Assembly: GCA_016869025.1 (NCBI GenBank) | Contig: VGFA01000001.1 | Coordinates: 1-64,000, forward strand | DNA length: 64,000 bases | Source of the DNA: Armatimonadota bacterium | Lineage (GTDB): Bacteria > Sysuimicrobiota > Sysuimicrobiia > Sysuimicrobiales > Humicultoraceae | Reading direction: 5' to 3' | Shown here: one piece after another, positions 17,576-25,601 of the stretch | Layout: each line of letters starts with the position of its first letter | How positions within the stretch are numbered: position 1 is the first letter of the stretch | Translations under genes and position numbers: made by a program | Notes under the pieces: generated by a model | What the model saw: the letters and a program-made list of their open reading frames with translations, nothing else | Database searches by the model: none | Told to the model about the DNA's origin: nothing

Positions 17576-18064
17576 CTAGGGCGCCTGGAACCTGACCTTC
17601 CCCGAGTTGTCCACCAGCACCAGACCCGTGGTTCCGTCCGGGAACGCGTTCAACCAGACGCGGCCCCGCCCCAACCCATCGGACATCACCAGGCCCGAAG
17701 GCCGGTCCGGTGAGGCCACGAACCAGATGCGACCCCGGCCGCTGGCGTCGGCGATGACGACGCCGGGCGTCCCGTCGGACCGCACATTGAGCCACATGCG
17801 ACCGCGCCCCGCGGCCTCGGACAGCAGGACCTCCGCGGTTCCATCCGGCTGAACGCTGAGCCCTATGCGGACGGTGCCCTGGGCGTCAATGACCTCCAGG
17901 CCGCGCACCCTGAGGATGTCGTTCTGTGATGCTGCCTGCTGCACCCCGAACGCCAGCACACCTACTGCCACCAGACTCAGACACCATCTCAGCACGCCGG
18001 CGCGCTGCCTGCGCTCAAGTTGCTCGATTCGCGCCTTCAGGCGCTCCATCTCGAGGTTTTCCAT
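17576..18064 (-). CDS. membrane-anchored protein with 23-residue GRGRxW repeats
   Basis: 162 residues, function unknown. A cytoplasmic coiled-coil-like head (residues 1-24, MENLEMERLKARIEQLERRQ) precedes one membrane segment (about 26-45). The exported part consists of about four and a half tandem 23-residue repeats. Each follows the pattern V-hydrophobic-x-D-x-x-GRGR-hydrophobic-W-x-x-x-x-D-G-T-x-G-V/L, for example VMSDGLGRGRVWLNA. The periodicity and alternating hydrophobics suggest a small beta-solenoid. Start at 18064 gives the natural N-terminus. It runs downstream of, and in the same direction as, the phosphodiesterase gene. Confidence 0.7.
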   Translation of the reverse strand: MENLEMERLKARIEQLERRQRAGVLRWCLSLVAVGVLAFGVQQAASQNDILRVRGLEVIDAQGTVRIGLSVQPDGTAEVLLSEAAGRGRMWLNVRSDGTPGVVIADASGRGRIWFVASPDRPSGLVMSDGLGRGRVWLNAFPDGTTGLVLVDNSGKVRFQAP

Positions 18065-18145
18065 TGCGGACTCCCCCTGAGGGCGGGCCGAGTGCCTGGC
18101 CCGCACCACCCTGGTTATTCCCACGTCAGGGGGAGTCTAGGCCTG

Positions 18146-18179
18146 TCCCGGGCCTGGGCCAGGCCCGGTTGGGCCCGGG
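18146..18179 (-). terminator. GC-rich palindromic hairpin after the phosphodiesterase gene
   Basis: CCCGGGCC on the left arm and GGGCCCGGG on the right arm, with further GC-rich self-complementary sequence between, form a strong stem next to the phosphodiesterase stop codon. No T-run is visible, so transcription termination is only a guess. Confidence 0.35.
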
Positions 18180-19706
18180 CTAGCGCGCCATCCGGTCCCG
18201 CCGGGACGCCGCTATCAGGGCGTCCTGCAGCGGGCGGAACCGGCGTGCCTGGGACTCCTGGAGTTCCAGCGAGCCGGCCGGCGGGACGTCAAACGCGTCG
18301 CCCAGCACATTGCCGTCCATGCCAGTTGGGACCGCGCCCATCAGGGCGAGGATCGTGGGCGCTATGTCCACCAGCCGGGCCGGGTGGTCAGTGACCACGC
18401 CGCGCCGTACCCCCGGGCCGCTGATGACCAGGGGGATGTGCTGTATGAGCCAGGATGCGCCACCGTGCGCCCCTCGATAGCGAAACGGCAGGGTCGGGTC
18501 GGTGGGCCGGTCACCGGCGGCAATGGTGTTCTCGCGAAATGGGACCGCGATCTCGGGACCGTGGGCGCCGGCAAACGTCGAGAAGAGATACCTGTAGGCC
18601 GCGTCGAGATCCGCAGGCAGGGGGGATCCGGCCTCGACCGGGACATAGGCGAAGCCGGTGCCCTCGCGCACCTTGCGGTAGACAGCGGAGACCCCAGGAA
18701 GGCCGACGCCTGCGATCGCACGGGCAGCCGCCTCGATCTTCGTGGTGTCGTCAACCCAGTACTCCGCGCTGGAACCGCCTCCTCCCATCAGCCGCGCGCC
18801 GGCATCCGACGCGGCCTTGCGGAGCCGCGCAACATCTACCAGCCGCTCGCCGGGCACCATGCCGTGGTCCGACGTCACGACCCAGAGCGTCTGCGACAGG
18901 ATGCCGGCATCCTCGTACGCGCGCAGCAGGCGGCCGATCTGCACATCGGCGATCTGCACGATCCGGCTCATGATTCCAGGCGCGACGATGCCGCCCGTAG
19001 CGTGCCCCTGCTCGTCGGTGGCCGGCAGGTTCAGCAGGAGTACCTGGGGCCGCACCGCCCGGAAGAGCGCGAGCGCAGCGTCGGTAGCCCACGCGTCCGA
19101 GGGATTGCGCGGGTCGCGCAGCGAGGGAACATCTAGCACCCCGGGAGGTGGCTCGCGCCCAGGTACGGCAGAGGGCTGAGAGGTTCCGCGCGACGGCCGG
19201 GTGCGGAAGACCACGAAGTTCGCTTCCGGCCCCATCGCGTCCGCCGCGAAGTACTTGCTTGAACTGACCGTTGCCGCGACGAGCCCGGGCCGCCTCGCCC
19301 GCAGGACGCCTGCTATCGTCGGCACCCCGGATGCGGCTAGCACCCGCTGCTGCTCGCCACGCATCACCGCTTCCATGGTTGTCGGCCAGGTCATCCGCCC
19401 GGTGGCGGGGTCCTTCCACCCGAAACCGATCACCCCGTTGGTGCGCGGAAGCGTCCCGGTGGAGAGGGTGGCGTGCGCTGGTGGTGTGTTGGCGATCATC
19501 TGCCCGATCCAGGCGCGCGTGTACACCGTGCCCTCGCGCATCAACATTCGCAAATTCGGCATCGGCGTAAGATCGAGGTAATCGGGCCTGGCGCCGTCTA
19601 TCACGATCACGACGACGTGCTGAAACAGAGACGCCGACGAGCGCCCGGGAATGGCAAGGGCGGCCGCCAGCGCGAGACCCAGGACGAGCGCGAAGGCACG
19701 AATCAT
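18180..19706 (-). CDS. secreted type I phosphodiesterase / alkaline phosphatase-superfamily protein
   Basis: 508 residues. A clear signal peptide (MIRAFALVLGLALAAALAIPGRSSA) directs export. The catalytic domain shows VVVIVIDGARPDYLDL (first metal Asp), NTPPAHATLSTG (Thr/Ser nucleophile region), ATDEQGHATGG, VVTSDHGMVPG and a late HGGASWLIQHIPLVISG block. This fits the nucleotide pyrophosphatase/phosphodiesterase group; substrate unknown. The start at 19706 is fixed by the signal peptide; a much longer reading frame upstream is a shadow of the neighbouring thioesterase gene. Same strand as the thioesterase, 62 bp downstream of it. Confidence 0.85.
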   Translation of the reverse strand: MIRAFALVLGLALAAALAIPGRSSASLFQHVVVIVIDGARPDYLDLTPMPNLRMLMREGTVYTRAWIGQMIANTPPAHATLSTGTLPRTNGVIGFGWKDPATGRMTWPTTMEAVMRGEQQRVLAASGVPTIAGVLRARRPGLVAATVSSSKYFAADAMGPEANFVVFRTRPSRGTSQPSAVPGREPPPGVLDVPSLRDPRNPSDAWATDAALALFRAVRPQVLLLNLPATDEQGHATGGIVAPGIMSRIVQIADVQIGRLLRAYEDAGILSQTLWVVTSDHGMVPGERLVDVARLRKAASDAGARLMGGGGSSAEYWVDDTTKIEAAARAIAGVGLPGVSAVYRKVREGTGFAYVPVEAGSPLPADLDAAYRYLFSTFAGAHGPEIAVPFRENTIAAGDRPTDPTLPFRYRGAHGGASWLIQHIPLVISGPGVRRGVVTDHPARLVDIAPTILALMGAVPTGMDGNVLGDAFDVPPAGSLELQESQARRFRPLQDALIAASRRDRMAR

Positions 19707-19768
19707 GGCACGCTCCTGTCCGACGAGAGGTGTTCTCTGGGAGTAGACCCGCCAGGGGGCGCGCGCGT

Positions 19769-20518
19769 TTAGGCCGGGGTCGTCAGGCGGCCGTGTAGGA
19801 TCAGCAGGCCGGCGGGCGTTGACAGCCGGTAGTGCCACGTGCTGCTCTCTTCCCAGGCCAGGTCGCGCAGCGCCGCGCCGACCGATGCTGCGGCGTGATA
19901 TTGAAGGTCGTATGTGCGCGGAAGGGCCGCGATCGCCAGGCCTCCCCCGGCCCGGAACACCGCGTCGTCCAGAAGGTCGAGGTAGACGGCATGGTTGGCG
20001 TGGGCCAACGCGTCGGCGTCGCTGGCCCGCACCCATATGGACGCCTCGCGTGCCTCCGGTGGCGGAACCGGTTCCTCCAGGGGAAGCGGGGCGACCGCGC
20101 GCTGCATGCCCGGGAAGGTGGCGGCCACCTCGTCGGGGATGCGGATCGGGGTCGTGCCGTTCTGGGTTAGAATCCAGTCCACGATCGCTGTGGCCACCGG
20201 CGCGCCGTTGTCCTCGCGTTGCACCGTCCCGAGCCGGCGCGCCAGGATGCGGCGGGCACCGAGCAGACGGGTGGTGCAGACCAGCGCGTCGCCGTGCCGA
20301 GCCGGCGCCTCCACCGCGAGCCGGACCCGGCGCGCGAGCCAGAACATGCGGCGGGCGATGTTCCACTCCAGCGGATATCCGCAGGCCGTAGAGTGCTCGA
20401 ATGCCATCTCCTGCAGGAGCCGGACGTACACGGACGCGCGGGCAACCCCGCCCGCGCCGCACTCGTCGTAGCGGATGCGGAAGGTGAGCGAGAGCGAATC
20501 CGGAGCGGTGTTCGACAT
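19769..20518 (-). CDS. acyl-ACP/acyl-CoA thioesterase-like double-hotdog protein
   Basis: 249 residues in two tandem hotdog-fold halves (about 1-125 and 135-249). The first half has RIRYDECGAGGVARASVYVRLLQE, with the Asp used by 4-hydroxybenzoyl-CoA/acyl-ACP thioesterases in the usual YxDxD-type position partly changed (YDECG). The second half has DADALAHANHAVYLDLLDDAVF, the more canonical N-H-x-x-Y-x-D-L block. It probably releases fatty or aromatic acids from a thioester carrier. The start at 20518 is preceded by a GGGGAAG site; a longer N-terminal version is possible but lacks family similarity. Confidence 0.75.
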   Translation of the reverse strand: MSNTAPDSLSLTFRIRYDECGAGGVARASVYVRLLQEMAFEHSTACGYPLEWNIARRMFWLARRVRLAVEAPARHGDALVCTTRLLGARRILARRLGTVQREDNGAPVATAIVDWILTQNGTTPIRIPDEVAATFPGMQRAVAPLPLEEPVPPPEAREASIWVRASDADALAHANHAVYLDLLDDAVFRAGGGLAIAALPRTYDLQYHAAASVGAALRDLAWEESSTWHYRLSTPAGLLILHGRLTTPA

Positions 20519-20615
20519 GGGCTGCTTCCCCACAGTACCGACGATCGGGCAGGCGTGCAACTGCGCCGCAGGGAATACATGGCCGGTGAACGCATCGCTG
20601 GGAGGACAGACGCTC

Positions 20616-20723
20616 ATGATGGACCTTGATGGACAGGTCGCGGCAGATCTCGTGCTCTACCTTGCGCGGCACCCCCAGGTCTTGCTGGAAGACCCAGTGG
20701 TGCCGGCCTCGATCCGGCTGTGA
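20616..20723 (+). CDS. small ORF coupled to a membrane protein gene
   Basis: 35 codons (MMDLDGQVAADLVLYLARHP ... SIRL). GGAGG at 20601-20605 precedes the ATG, and the stop overlaps the next gene's GTG start (GTGA), the signature of translational coupling. The peptide is amphipathic and weakly acidic; no family is recognised. It may be a genuine small protein or a leader peptide. Confidence 0.45.
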   Translation: MMDLDGQVAADLVLYLARHPQVLLEDPVVPASIRL

Positions 20724-21082
20724 GGGAGTTCTGGCGCCGCGTGCCGGCAGCTGTCCTGGCTGCGTACCTGGCCGGGTACGCTGTCGGGGCGGTGCTCGGC
20801 AACTGGGACCCGCGGCGGGTCGGGTGGAGCGCCAGCTTCCTACCGGTGCTGGCAGAGGGCGCGCTCCTCGGCTTCATCCTCGGAGGGTTGCGCGGAGCGG
20901 TGCTGGCGCCGCTGCCCCTGCTGATCGTCCCCGAGACCTGGGTGCGGGCCGTGACCCTGCTCGACCGGGCAGGGGCTTGGGGGCTGCTGATCCTGGCTCA
21001 GCCGCTGCCGGCCATGTGGGCCGCGGGCGGTGCAGGCGCGGTCACGGCGTGGGCCCTGCGGCGATTGCGCGCCAGGCGGTAG
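20720..21082 (+). CDS. small integral membrane protein, unknown
   Basis: 120 residues, dominated by hydrophobic segments (about residues 8-30, 42-62, 65-80 and 85-112) and ending in an Arg-rich cytoplasmic tail (RRLRARR). No recognised family. GTG start overlapping the upstream 35-codon ORF. The tRNA-Ala promoter begins inside its last codons. Confidence 0.6.
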   Translation: MREFWRRVPAAVLAAYLAGYAVGAVLGNWDPRRVGWSASFLPVLAEGALLGFILGGLRGAVLAPLPLLIVPETWVRAVTLLDRAGAWGLLILAQPLPAMWAAGGAGAVTAWALRRLRARR

Positions 21083-21093
21083 GCGCGTATAAT
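21065..21093 (+). promoter_or_regulatory. promoter of tRNA-Ala
   Basis: TTGCGC (21065-21070) and TATAAT (21088-21093) with 17-bp spacing; the -10 box is a perfect consensus, 11 bp before the mature tRNA. Confidence 0.65.
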
Positions 21094-21104
21094 CGCTGCT
21101 GTCC

Positions 21105-21180
21105 GGGGACGTAGCTCAGCTGGGAGAGCACCTCGTTCGCAACGAGGGGGTCGGCGGTTCGAATCCGCTCGTCTCCACCA
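21105..21180 (+). tRNA. tRNA-Ala (CGC)
   Basis: Acceptor GGGGACG with CGTCTCC (one G-U pair), D arm GCTC/GAGC, anticodon stem CCTCG/CGAGG with loop TTCGCAA (anticodon CGC), T arm GGCGG-TTCGAAT-CCGCT, discriminator A and encoded CCA. 76 nt. Confidence 0.96.
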
Positions 21181-21209
21181 GGCGCGGCACGCCCAGATGC
21201 CGCACACCA

Positions 21210-21235
21210 GGGGCGCGGGCTTCAGCCCGCGCCCC
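21210..21235. terminator. terminator hairpin between tRNA-Ala and the convergent radical SAM gene
   Basis: A perfect 11-bp stem, GGGGCGCGGGC (21210-21220) with GCCCGCGCCCC (21225-21235), has a TTCA loop and additional flanking CACACC/GGTGTG complementarity. It lies between two convergent transcription units and can act on both strands. Confidence 0.65.
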
Positions 21236-21284
21236 TGTGTCTGGTGTGACCGGCGACCCCGTAGATGGAGGTCGTAGCGGCATC

Positions 21285-22382
21285 TCAGCAGGAGCCGCCG
21301 ATCAGCCCCACGTTCCCCAACCCCACGCGCCGCAGGCCGGCGCCACGGGCCGCGGCCAGGCAGCGCTCCGCCTGGGCCCGCGAGGTGGTGGGCAGGTTCT
21401 CCATGAGGAAGCCCGGGCAGAACGCCAGCAGCCGGTACGGGATCTCAGGATCGAGTGCCGCGATCATCGCGGCCAGGGCCGCCACCTCCTCCTCGTCCAC
21501 ATAGCCGGGCACCAGCAGCGTGCTGGCCGCCACCAGCGGCGGGTTGGGGCGAGCCCGCGCGCACCGCGCGGCCGCGGCGAAGTTCTCGAGGGTGCGCCGG
21601 TTGGAGAAGCCGGTCAGGGCGATGTGCATCGGCTCGCTGGCGGCTTTCAGATCGAACTTGATCGTGCCCCCACTCTCGAGTGACAGGTCCAGGACCCGCC
21701 GCAGGAACGTCGGGTGCATCGCGCCGTTGGTTTCCCAGCAGATGCGCATGCGCCGGCGCTCCCTGGCGAGCCGCGAGGCCGCCAGGGCGTGGGGGAGCTG
21801 CGGCGTGGGGTCTCCACCGAAGTAGCAGATGCAGGCCACGCGGCTGGTCGCGGCATCAGCCAGCGCCGCCGCGCTCACCTTCGGCTCCAACCGGGCGGCC
21901 TGCTGCATGTGGTGCCAGTTCTGACAGAACAGGCAGTTGAACGTGCACGATCCGTAGAACACCGCCAGGTTGTGCATGCCCCTGGTGGCGCGCTCGCCGC
22001 AGACCTCCATGGCCACGCAGTTGGTCGGCAGCGGATCGTAGTACCACTGCAGGATCCCTGCTTGCGGGCCTCCGGCCAGGACGGTCATGCGGCCGCCGCA
22101 GTTCTCGCGGAGGTTGCAGTACCCGCGCTCTCCGGAAGCCATGCGGCATTCCCGCGCGCACAGCGTGCAGGGAATCCCGGCGGCCGAACGCGGTGGCTCC
22201 TTGGGGAGACGGAACAGGCGGCGCGCGCTGTGATGGGCGGCCCGCGCCAGCGGCAGGGCCCGGTCAGGGTTGGCGTGGATGCACGCCGCACAGACGCGCA
22301 TCTGCCGCGCGACGAGTGCGGACTCGACGCCGCACAAGCGGCAACGCGCGGATGTGGGCATCACCGGCAGGACGTCCGCCAC
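21285..22382 (-). CDS. radical SAM protein, AmmeMemoRadiSam/PflA-like
   Basis: 365 residues. The radical SAM cluster motif CxxxCxxC is in YGSCTFNCLFCQNWHHMQQ near residue 160, followed by CYFGGDPTPQLPHAL and WETNG. Two extra cysteine groups lie N-terminal: CRLCGVES...CAAC and CTLCARECRM...GYCNLREN, likely metal-binding. This layout matches radical SAM enzymes related to pyruvate formate-lyase activase and the AmmeMemoRadiSam system; the substrate is unknown and no partner (AMMECR1, MEMO) is in the window. I chose GTG 22382 because GGGAGGGG precedes it by 5 nt; ATGs at 22406 and 22412 are alternatives. Confidence 0.85.
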   Translation of the reverse strand: MADVLPVMPTSARCRLCGVESALVARQMRVCAACIHANPDRALPLARAAHHSARRLFRLPKEPPRSAAGIPCTLCARECRMASGERGYCNLRENCGGRMTVLAGGPQAGILQWYYDPLPTNCVAMEVCGERATRGMHNLAVFYGSCTFNCLFCQNWHHMQQAARLEPKVSAAALADAATSRVACICYFGGDPTPQLPHALAASRLARERRRMRICWETNGAMHPTFLRRVLDLSLESGGTIKFDLKAASEPMHIALTGFSNRRTLENFAAAARCARARPNPPLVAASTLLVPGYVDEEEVAALAAMIAALDPEIPYRLLAFCPGFLMENLPTTSRAQAERCLAAARGAGLRRVGLGNVGLIGGSC

Positions 22383-22534
22383 CGCGGCCCCTCCCTGGAG
22401 GATCATCTTCATGCAAGGCCGCCGACTTCCTCGTGCCCCTTCGGCTCTTGGGCCCCTGAAGGACGCAATGCCCCGCGAATCCCAGGGATGCAGGAATGGG
22501 GCGGATGGCCGCGTAATGAACGCCCTTGTTGCTG

Positions 22535-22557
22535 CCTGAGCTTCAACTGTGCTCAGG
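22535..22557 (+). promoter_or_regulatory. hairpin upstream of the solute-binding protein gene
   Basis: CCTGAGC and GCTCAGG form a perfect 7-bp stem with a 9-nt loop, ending 23 bp before the ATG at 22580. It may be an operator or an mRNA structure. I looked for a cobalamin riboswitch here because of the corrinoid genes downstream and did not see one. Confidence 0.3.
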
Positions 22558-22579
22558 ACACCTTGAAGGGGGGCGAAGT

Positions 22580-24136
22580 ATGTCAATCATCTCCCGGGTG
22601 GTTGCGGTTGCGATCATCCTTTCGATCCTCCTGGCTCCGGCCGCGGTTACACAGGCGCAGCAGCCACGCAGAGGGGGAGTGCTCCGCTACGCCCTCGAGC
22701 TCGAGCCGCCCACGTACGATCCGCACGCAACCACCACCACGGCGGCCGCCTTCATCATGCACCATGTGCTCGAGCCCCTATTCACGCTCAACACAAAGCT
22801 GGAACCCGTGCCGATGCTGGCCGAGCGGTACACGGTCTCGCCTGACCGGCGCACCTACACGATCCACCTCCGCAAGGGCGTCCCGTTCCACCACGGCCGG
22901 GACCTGACGGCCGACGATGTGGTCGCCTCCCTTTCCCGATGGGGCCGCCTGGGTGTACGCGCGCGCGCGATGTTCGCGAACGTCGAATCCTTGACCGCCG
23001 GGGATGCCCACACCGTCGTCTTCAAGCTCAAGGACCCCTACGGCCTGCTCGTCACCGACCTCGCCTGGTGGACGCAGCCCGCCGTGATCTACCCCAAGGA
23101 GATCGCGGACGAGGCCGGCCTGAGCCCGGCGAAGCGATTCATAGGCACCGGCCCCTACCGGTTTGTCGAGTACGTGCCCGACCGTCACCTGCGCCTGGAG
23201 CGGTTCGACCGGTACGCGGCGCGCGCCGAGCCCGCGGACGGCATGAGCGGGCGGCGCACCGCCAATCTGGATGCGCTGGTCTTTGCCCCGGTTCCCGACG
23301 CCGCGGTCAGGGTGGCGGCTCTCCAGCGGAACGAGTACCAGTTCGCAGAGGCGATTCCGGCCGACCAGTACGAGCGGCTGGCGCGCACCGAGGGCGTTGT
23401 GCCGACGCGCGACGCGCTGCCGAGCTGGCTGGCGTTTGTGCTGAACAAGCGCACAGGCCCCCTGACGAATCCCAAGGTCAGACAGGCCCTTCTCGCGGCA
23501 CTCGACATGGAGGCGATCCTGAAGGTCACCTATGGGCACCCGCAGTTCTTCCTCCTGAACCCCGGGCTCATGCCCAGGGAGCACTACCTGTGGACCGATT
23601 CCGGGAAGGAGGTCTACAACCAGAAGAACGCCGAGAGGGCCCGCCAGCTCCTGGCTGAGGCGGGTTACCGCGGGGAGCCGATCCGCTGGCTCGTGACGGC
23701 AGGGGCATTCTGGTCCGACAATCCGGCGACGGCCGCCAAGCCGATGCTCGAGCGAGCCGGGTTCGTGATAGATTTGCAGTTCATGGATTGGCCCACCGTG
23801 GTGTCGCGCCGGGGACGGCCCGAGCTGTGGGAAGTGTTCGTCACCACTTTCAGCTCGGTGCCCGATCCCACATTCCTGCTCGCCCTAAGCCCTGCCTACG
23901 CGGGCTGGTATGAGAGCCGCGACATGCAGGCGATCATCTCCCTCATGCGCCGGCACATAGATCCCAAGGTGAGGGCGGAGATGTGGCAGCGGGCGCAGGC
24001 CCTCTTCTGGAAGGACGTTCCCACCGTCAAGGTCGGGGACGGGTTTGTGATGCACATAAACCGCCCCGAACTGAAGGGATTCCTCAGGATTCCGACGATG
24101 TACTTCTGGAACACCTGGCTGGAGCCTGGCCGGTAG
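22580..24136 (+). CDS. ABC transporter substrate-binding protein, peptide/nickel family (SBP_bac_5)
   Basis: 518 residues with an N-terminal signal peptide (MSIISRVVAVAIILSILLAP, cleavage near TQAQQ). The mature part begins RRGGVLRYALELEPPTYDPH and continues with LEPLFTLNTKLEPVPMLAERYTVSPD, HLRKGVPFHHGRDLTADDVV and GTGPYRFVEYVPD, typical of the DppA/OppA group. It would bind a peptide or other small ligand in the periplasm or at the cell surface. No permease or ATPase genes follow; instead an MttB-type methyltransferase and corrinoid protein do. This hints at uptake of a methylated compound, which is inference. ATG with an AAGGGGGGCG site. Confidence 0.9.
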   Translation: MSIISRVVAVAIILSILLAPAAVTQAQQPRRGGVLRYALELEPPTYDPHATTTTAAAFIMHHVLEPLFTLNTKLEPVPMLAERYTVSPDRRTYTIHLRKGVPFHHGRDLTADDVVASLSRWGRLGVRARAMFANVESLTAGDAHTVVFKLKDPYGLLVTDLAWWTQPAVIYPKEIADEAGLSPAKRFIGTGPYRFVEYVPDRHLRLERFDRYAARAEPADGMSGRRTANLDALVFAPVPDAAVRVAALQRNEYQFAEAIPADQYERLARTEGVVPTRDALPSWLAFVLNKRTGPLTNPKVRQALLAALDMEAILKVTYGHPQFFLLNPGLMPREHYLWTDSGKEVYNQKNAERARQLLAEAGYRGEPIRWLVTAGAFWSDNPATAAKPMLERAGFVIDLQFMDWPTVVSRRGRPELWEVFVTTFSSVPDPTFLLALSPAYAGWYESRDMQAIISLMRRHIDPKVRAEMWQRAQALFWKDVPTVKVGDGFVMHINRPELKGFLRIPTMYFWNTWLEPGR

Positions 24137-24168
24137 CGCCAGCACGAGTGGCATGGAGGGGTGATCTG

Positions 24169-25575
24169 GTGGCAGTGTTGAGAATCCTGACCGAGGAGGG
24201 CGTGCTCCGGATCCACGAAGCCACGCTCGGGTTGTTGGCCAGCACAGGGGTGAAGGTGGGCGAGAGCCGGGCCCGCCAGATCCTGCTGCGAAACGGGTGC
24301 CGTGATCTGGGCTCGGAACGCCTGGGAATACCGCGCGAACTCGTCGCGGAGACGATGCTACGGCCCCAGGCCCCGATGGTCCTGCAGGGAACGGATCCCG
24401 GGCGCAGCCTGACCCTGGACGGTTCCGCCTGCTACCTGCAGAACTTCGGATCGGTCTCGGTGGTCGTGGATCTGGACAGCGGTGACCTGCGCGACGCCAC
24501 GTACAGGGACGCGGTGGACATGGCGCGCCTGCTCGACGCGTTGCCAAACTGCCATCACGCGGGGCCCCTCGTCCTACCAGTGGACATGGATCCGCGGAGG
24601 GCCAAGCTCGCGGCCGCGGTTGCGACGCTCCTCTACACCGGTAAGCCAGTGTCCCTCGGCGCGGTCTCGGACGCCCGGGAGACCGAACTGTGCGTGGAGA
24701 TGTCCAGGGTGGTCAGCAGCCCTGGGAGACCGATAGGCCGGATCTCGATCTCACCCATCAGCCCCATGACCTTTCCGACGGACATCTGCGAAGCAATCCA
24801 GGTGGCGGCCGTCAGCGGGCTTCCTCTTCTAGGGCTGCCGTGTCCCATCCGCTCCATGGGAGCCCCGCTGTTCCTGGCCGGAGCCCTGTTGGGGCAGAAC
24901 GCGGAGAACCTGGCTTTCGGCGTCATGGCCCGTCTTCTCAACCCGGAAGTGAAGCTGATGCACGCGTCCAGGATCGGGACCCCGGACATGCGCACCGGTT
25001 CGAAGGCCGGCGCCGATCCGGACGTGGGTGTTGCCGGGGCCTGTATGGCACAGATGGCCAGGCACTACGGCCTGCCGAGCAACGTGTACGGCATGGACAC
25101 CGGGGCCCTGGTGTCCGACGCTCAGGCAGGCCTAGAGAAGGCCGCCAACACGCTGCGCCCGATGCTGGCCGGGGCAGACCAGATCTCCGGGCTGGGGCAG
25201 CTCGGCGGGGGGCTGGTGGCATCCTTCGTTCAAGCGGTCGTTGACGACGACATCTTCTCATTCCTGAGCCATCACCTTCAGGCGCTGACGGTGGAGCCCG
25301 GGACACTCGATCTGGCAGGGTTCAGACGGGTCGTGGGCGAGGGCGAGAGCTTCATGATCCAGGAGGCCACGCTGGAAGCCCTGAACGCTGGTGACGTATG
25401 GACGCCGGGCAGGATCAGTGCACCTGGGTCGTGGGATGAGTGGGCCGTGGATGGGCGCAAGATGGCCCACGACCGGGCCCGGCAGTTTGCGAGAGACCGC
25501 CTGGCTTCTGATCCGGTTCGGTACCAGGACGATCACAAAGAGGCGGCGCTGAACGCGATCGTAGAGGCGGCCTGA
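24169..25575 (+). CDS. MttB-family corrinoid methyltransferase, non-pyrrolysine
   Basis: 468 residues. The protein is collinear with trimethylamine methyltransferase MttB superfamily members (LRILTEEGVLRIHEATLGLLASTGVKV at the N-terminus, GLPLLGLPCPIRSMGAPLFLAGALLGQNAE, DPDVGVAGACMAQMARHYGLPS in the barrel). No in-frame amber codon interrupts it, so it belongs to the pyrrolysine-free branch that includes glycine betaine demethylase MtgB. Expected reaction: transfer of a methyl group from a quaternary amine or related donor to the adjacent corrinoid protein. GTG 24169 is supported by GGAGGGG at 24155-24161. Confidence 0.85.
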   Translation: MAVLRILTEEGVLRIHEATLGLLASTGVKVGESRARQILLRNGCRDLGSERLGIPRELVAETMLRPQAPMVLQGTDPGRSLTLDGSACYLQNFGSVSVVVDLDSGDLRDATYRDAVDMARLLDALPNCHHAGPLVLPVDMDPRRAKLAAAVATLLYTGKPVSLGAVSDARETELCVEMSRVVSSPGRPIGRISISPISPMTFPTDICEAIQVAAVSGLPLLGLPCPIRSMGAPLFLAGALLGQNAENLAFGVMARLLNPEVKLMHASRIGTPDMRTGSKAGADPDVGVAGACMAQMARHYGLPSNVYGMDTGALVSDAQAGLEKAANTLRPMLAGADQISGLGQLGGGLVASFVQAVVDDDIFSFLSHHLQALTVEPGTLDLAGFRRVVGEGESFMIQEATLEALNAGDVWTPGRISAPGSWDEWAVDGRKMAHDRARQFARDRLASDPVRYQDDHKEAALNAIVEAA

Positions 25576-25601
25576 TCCGCTGGATAGAGAGGAGAGAGAC
25601 C

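Noticed and set aside
18180-20672. 830-residue version of the phosphodiesterase
   Set aside because: The extra N-terminal 320 residues are an out-of-frame reading of the thioesterase gene; the signal peptide at 19706 fixes the start.
22383-22579. Cobalamin riboswitch upstream of the SBP/methyltransferase genes
   Set aside because: Considered because of the corrinoid protein, but no B12-box-like core or matching leader architecture was seen.
24169-25575. Pyrrolysine-containing MttB
   Set aside because: The reading frame has no internal TAG, so no amber-encoded pyrrolysine is needed.
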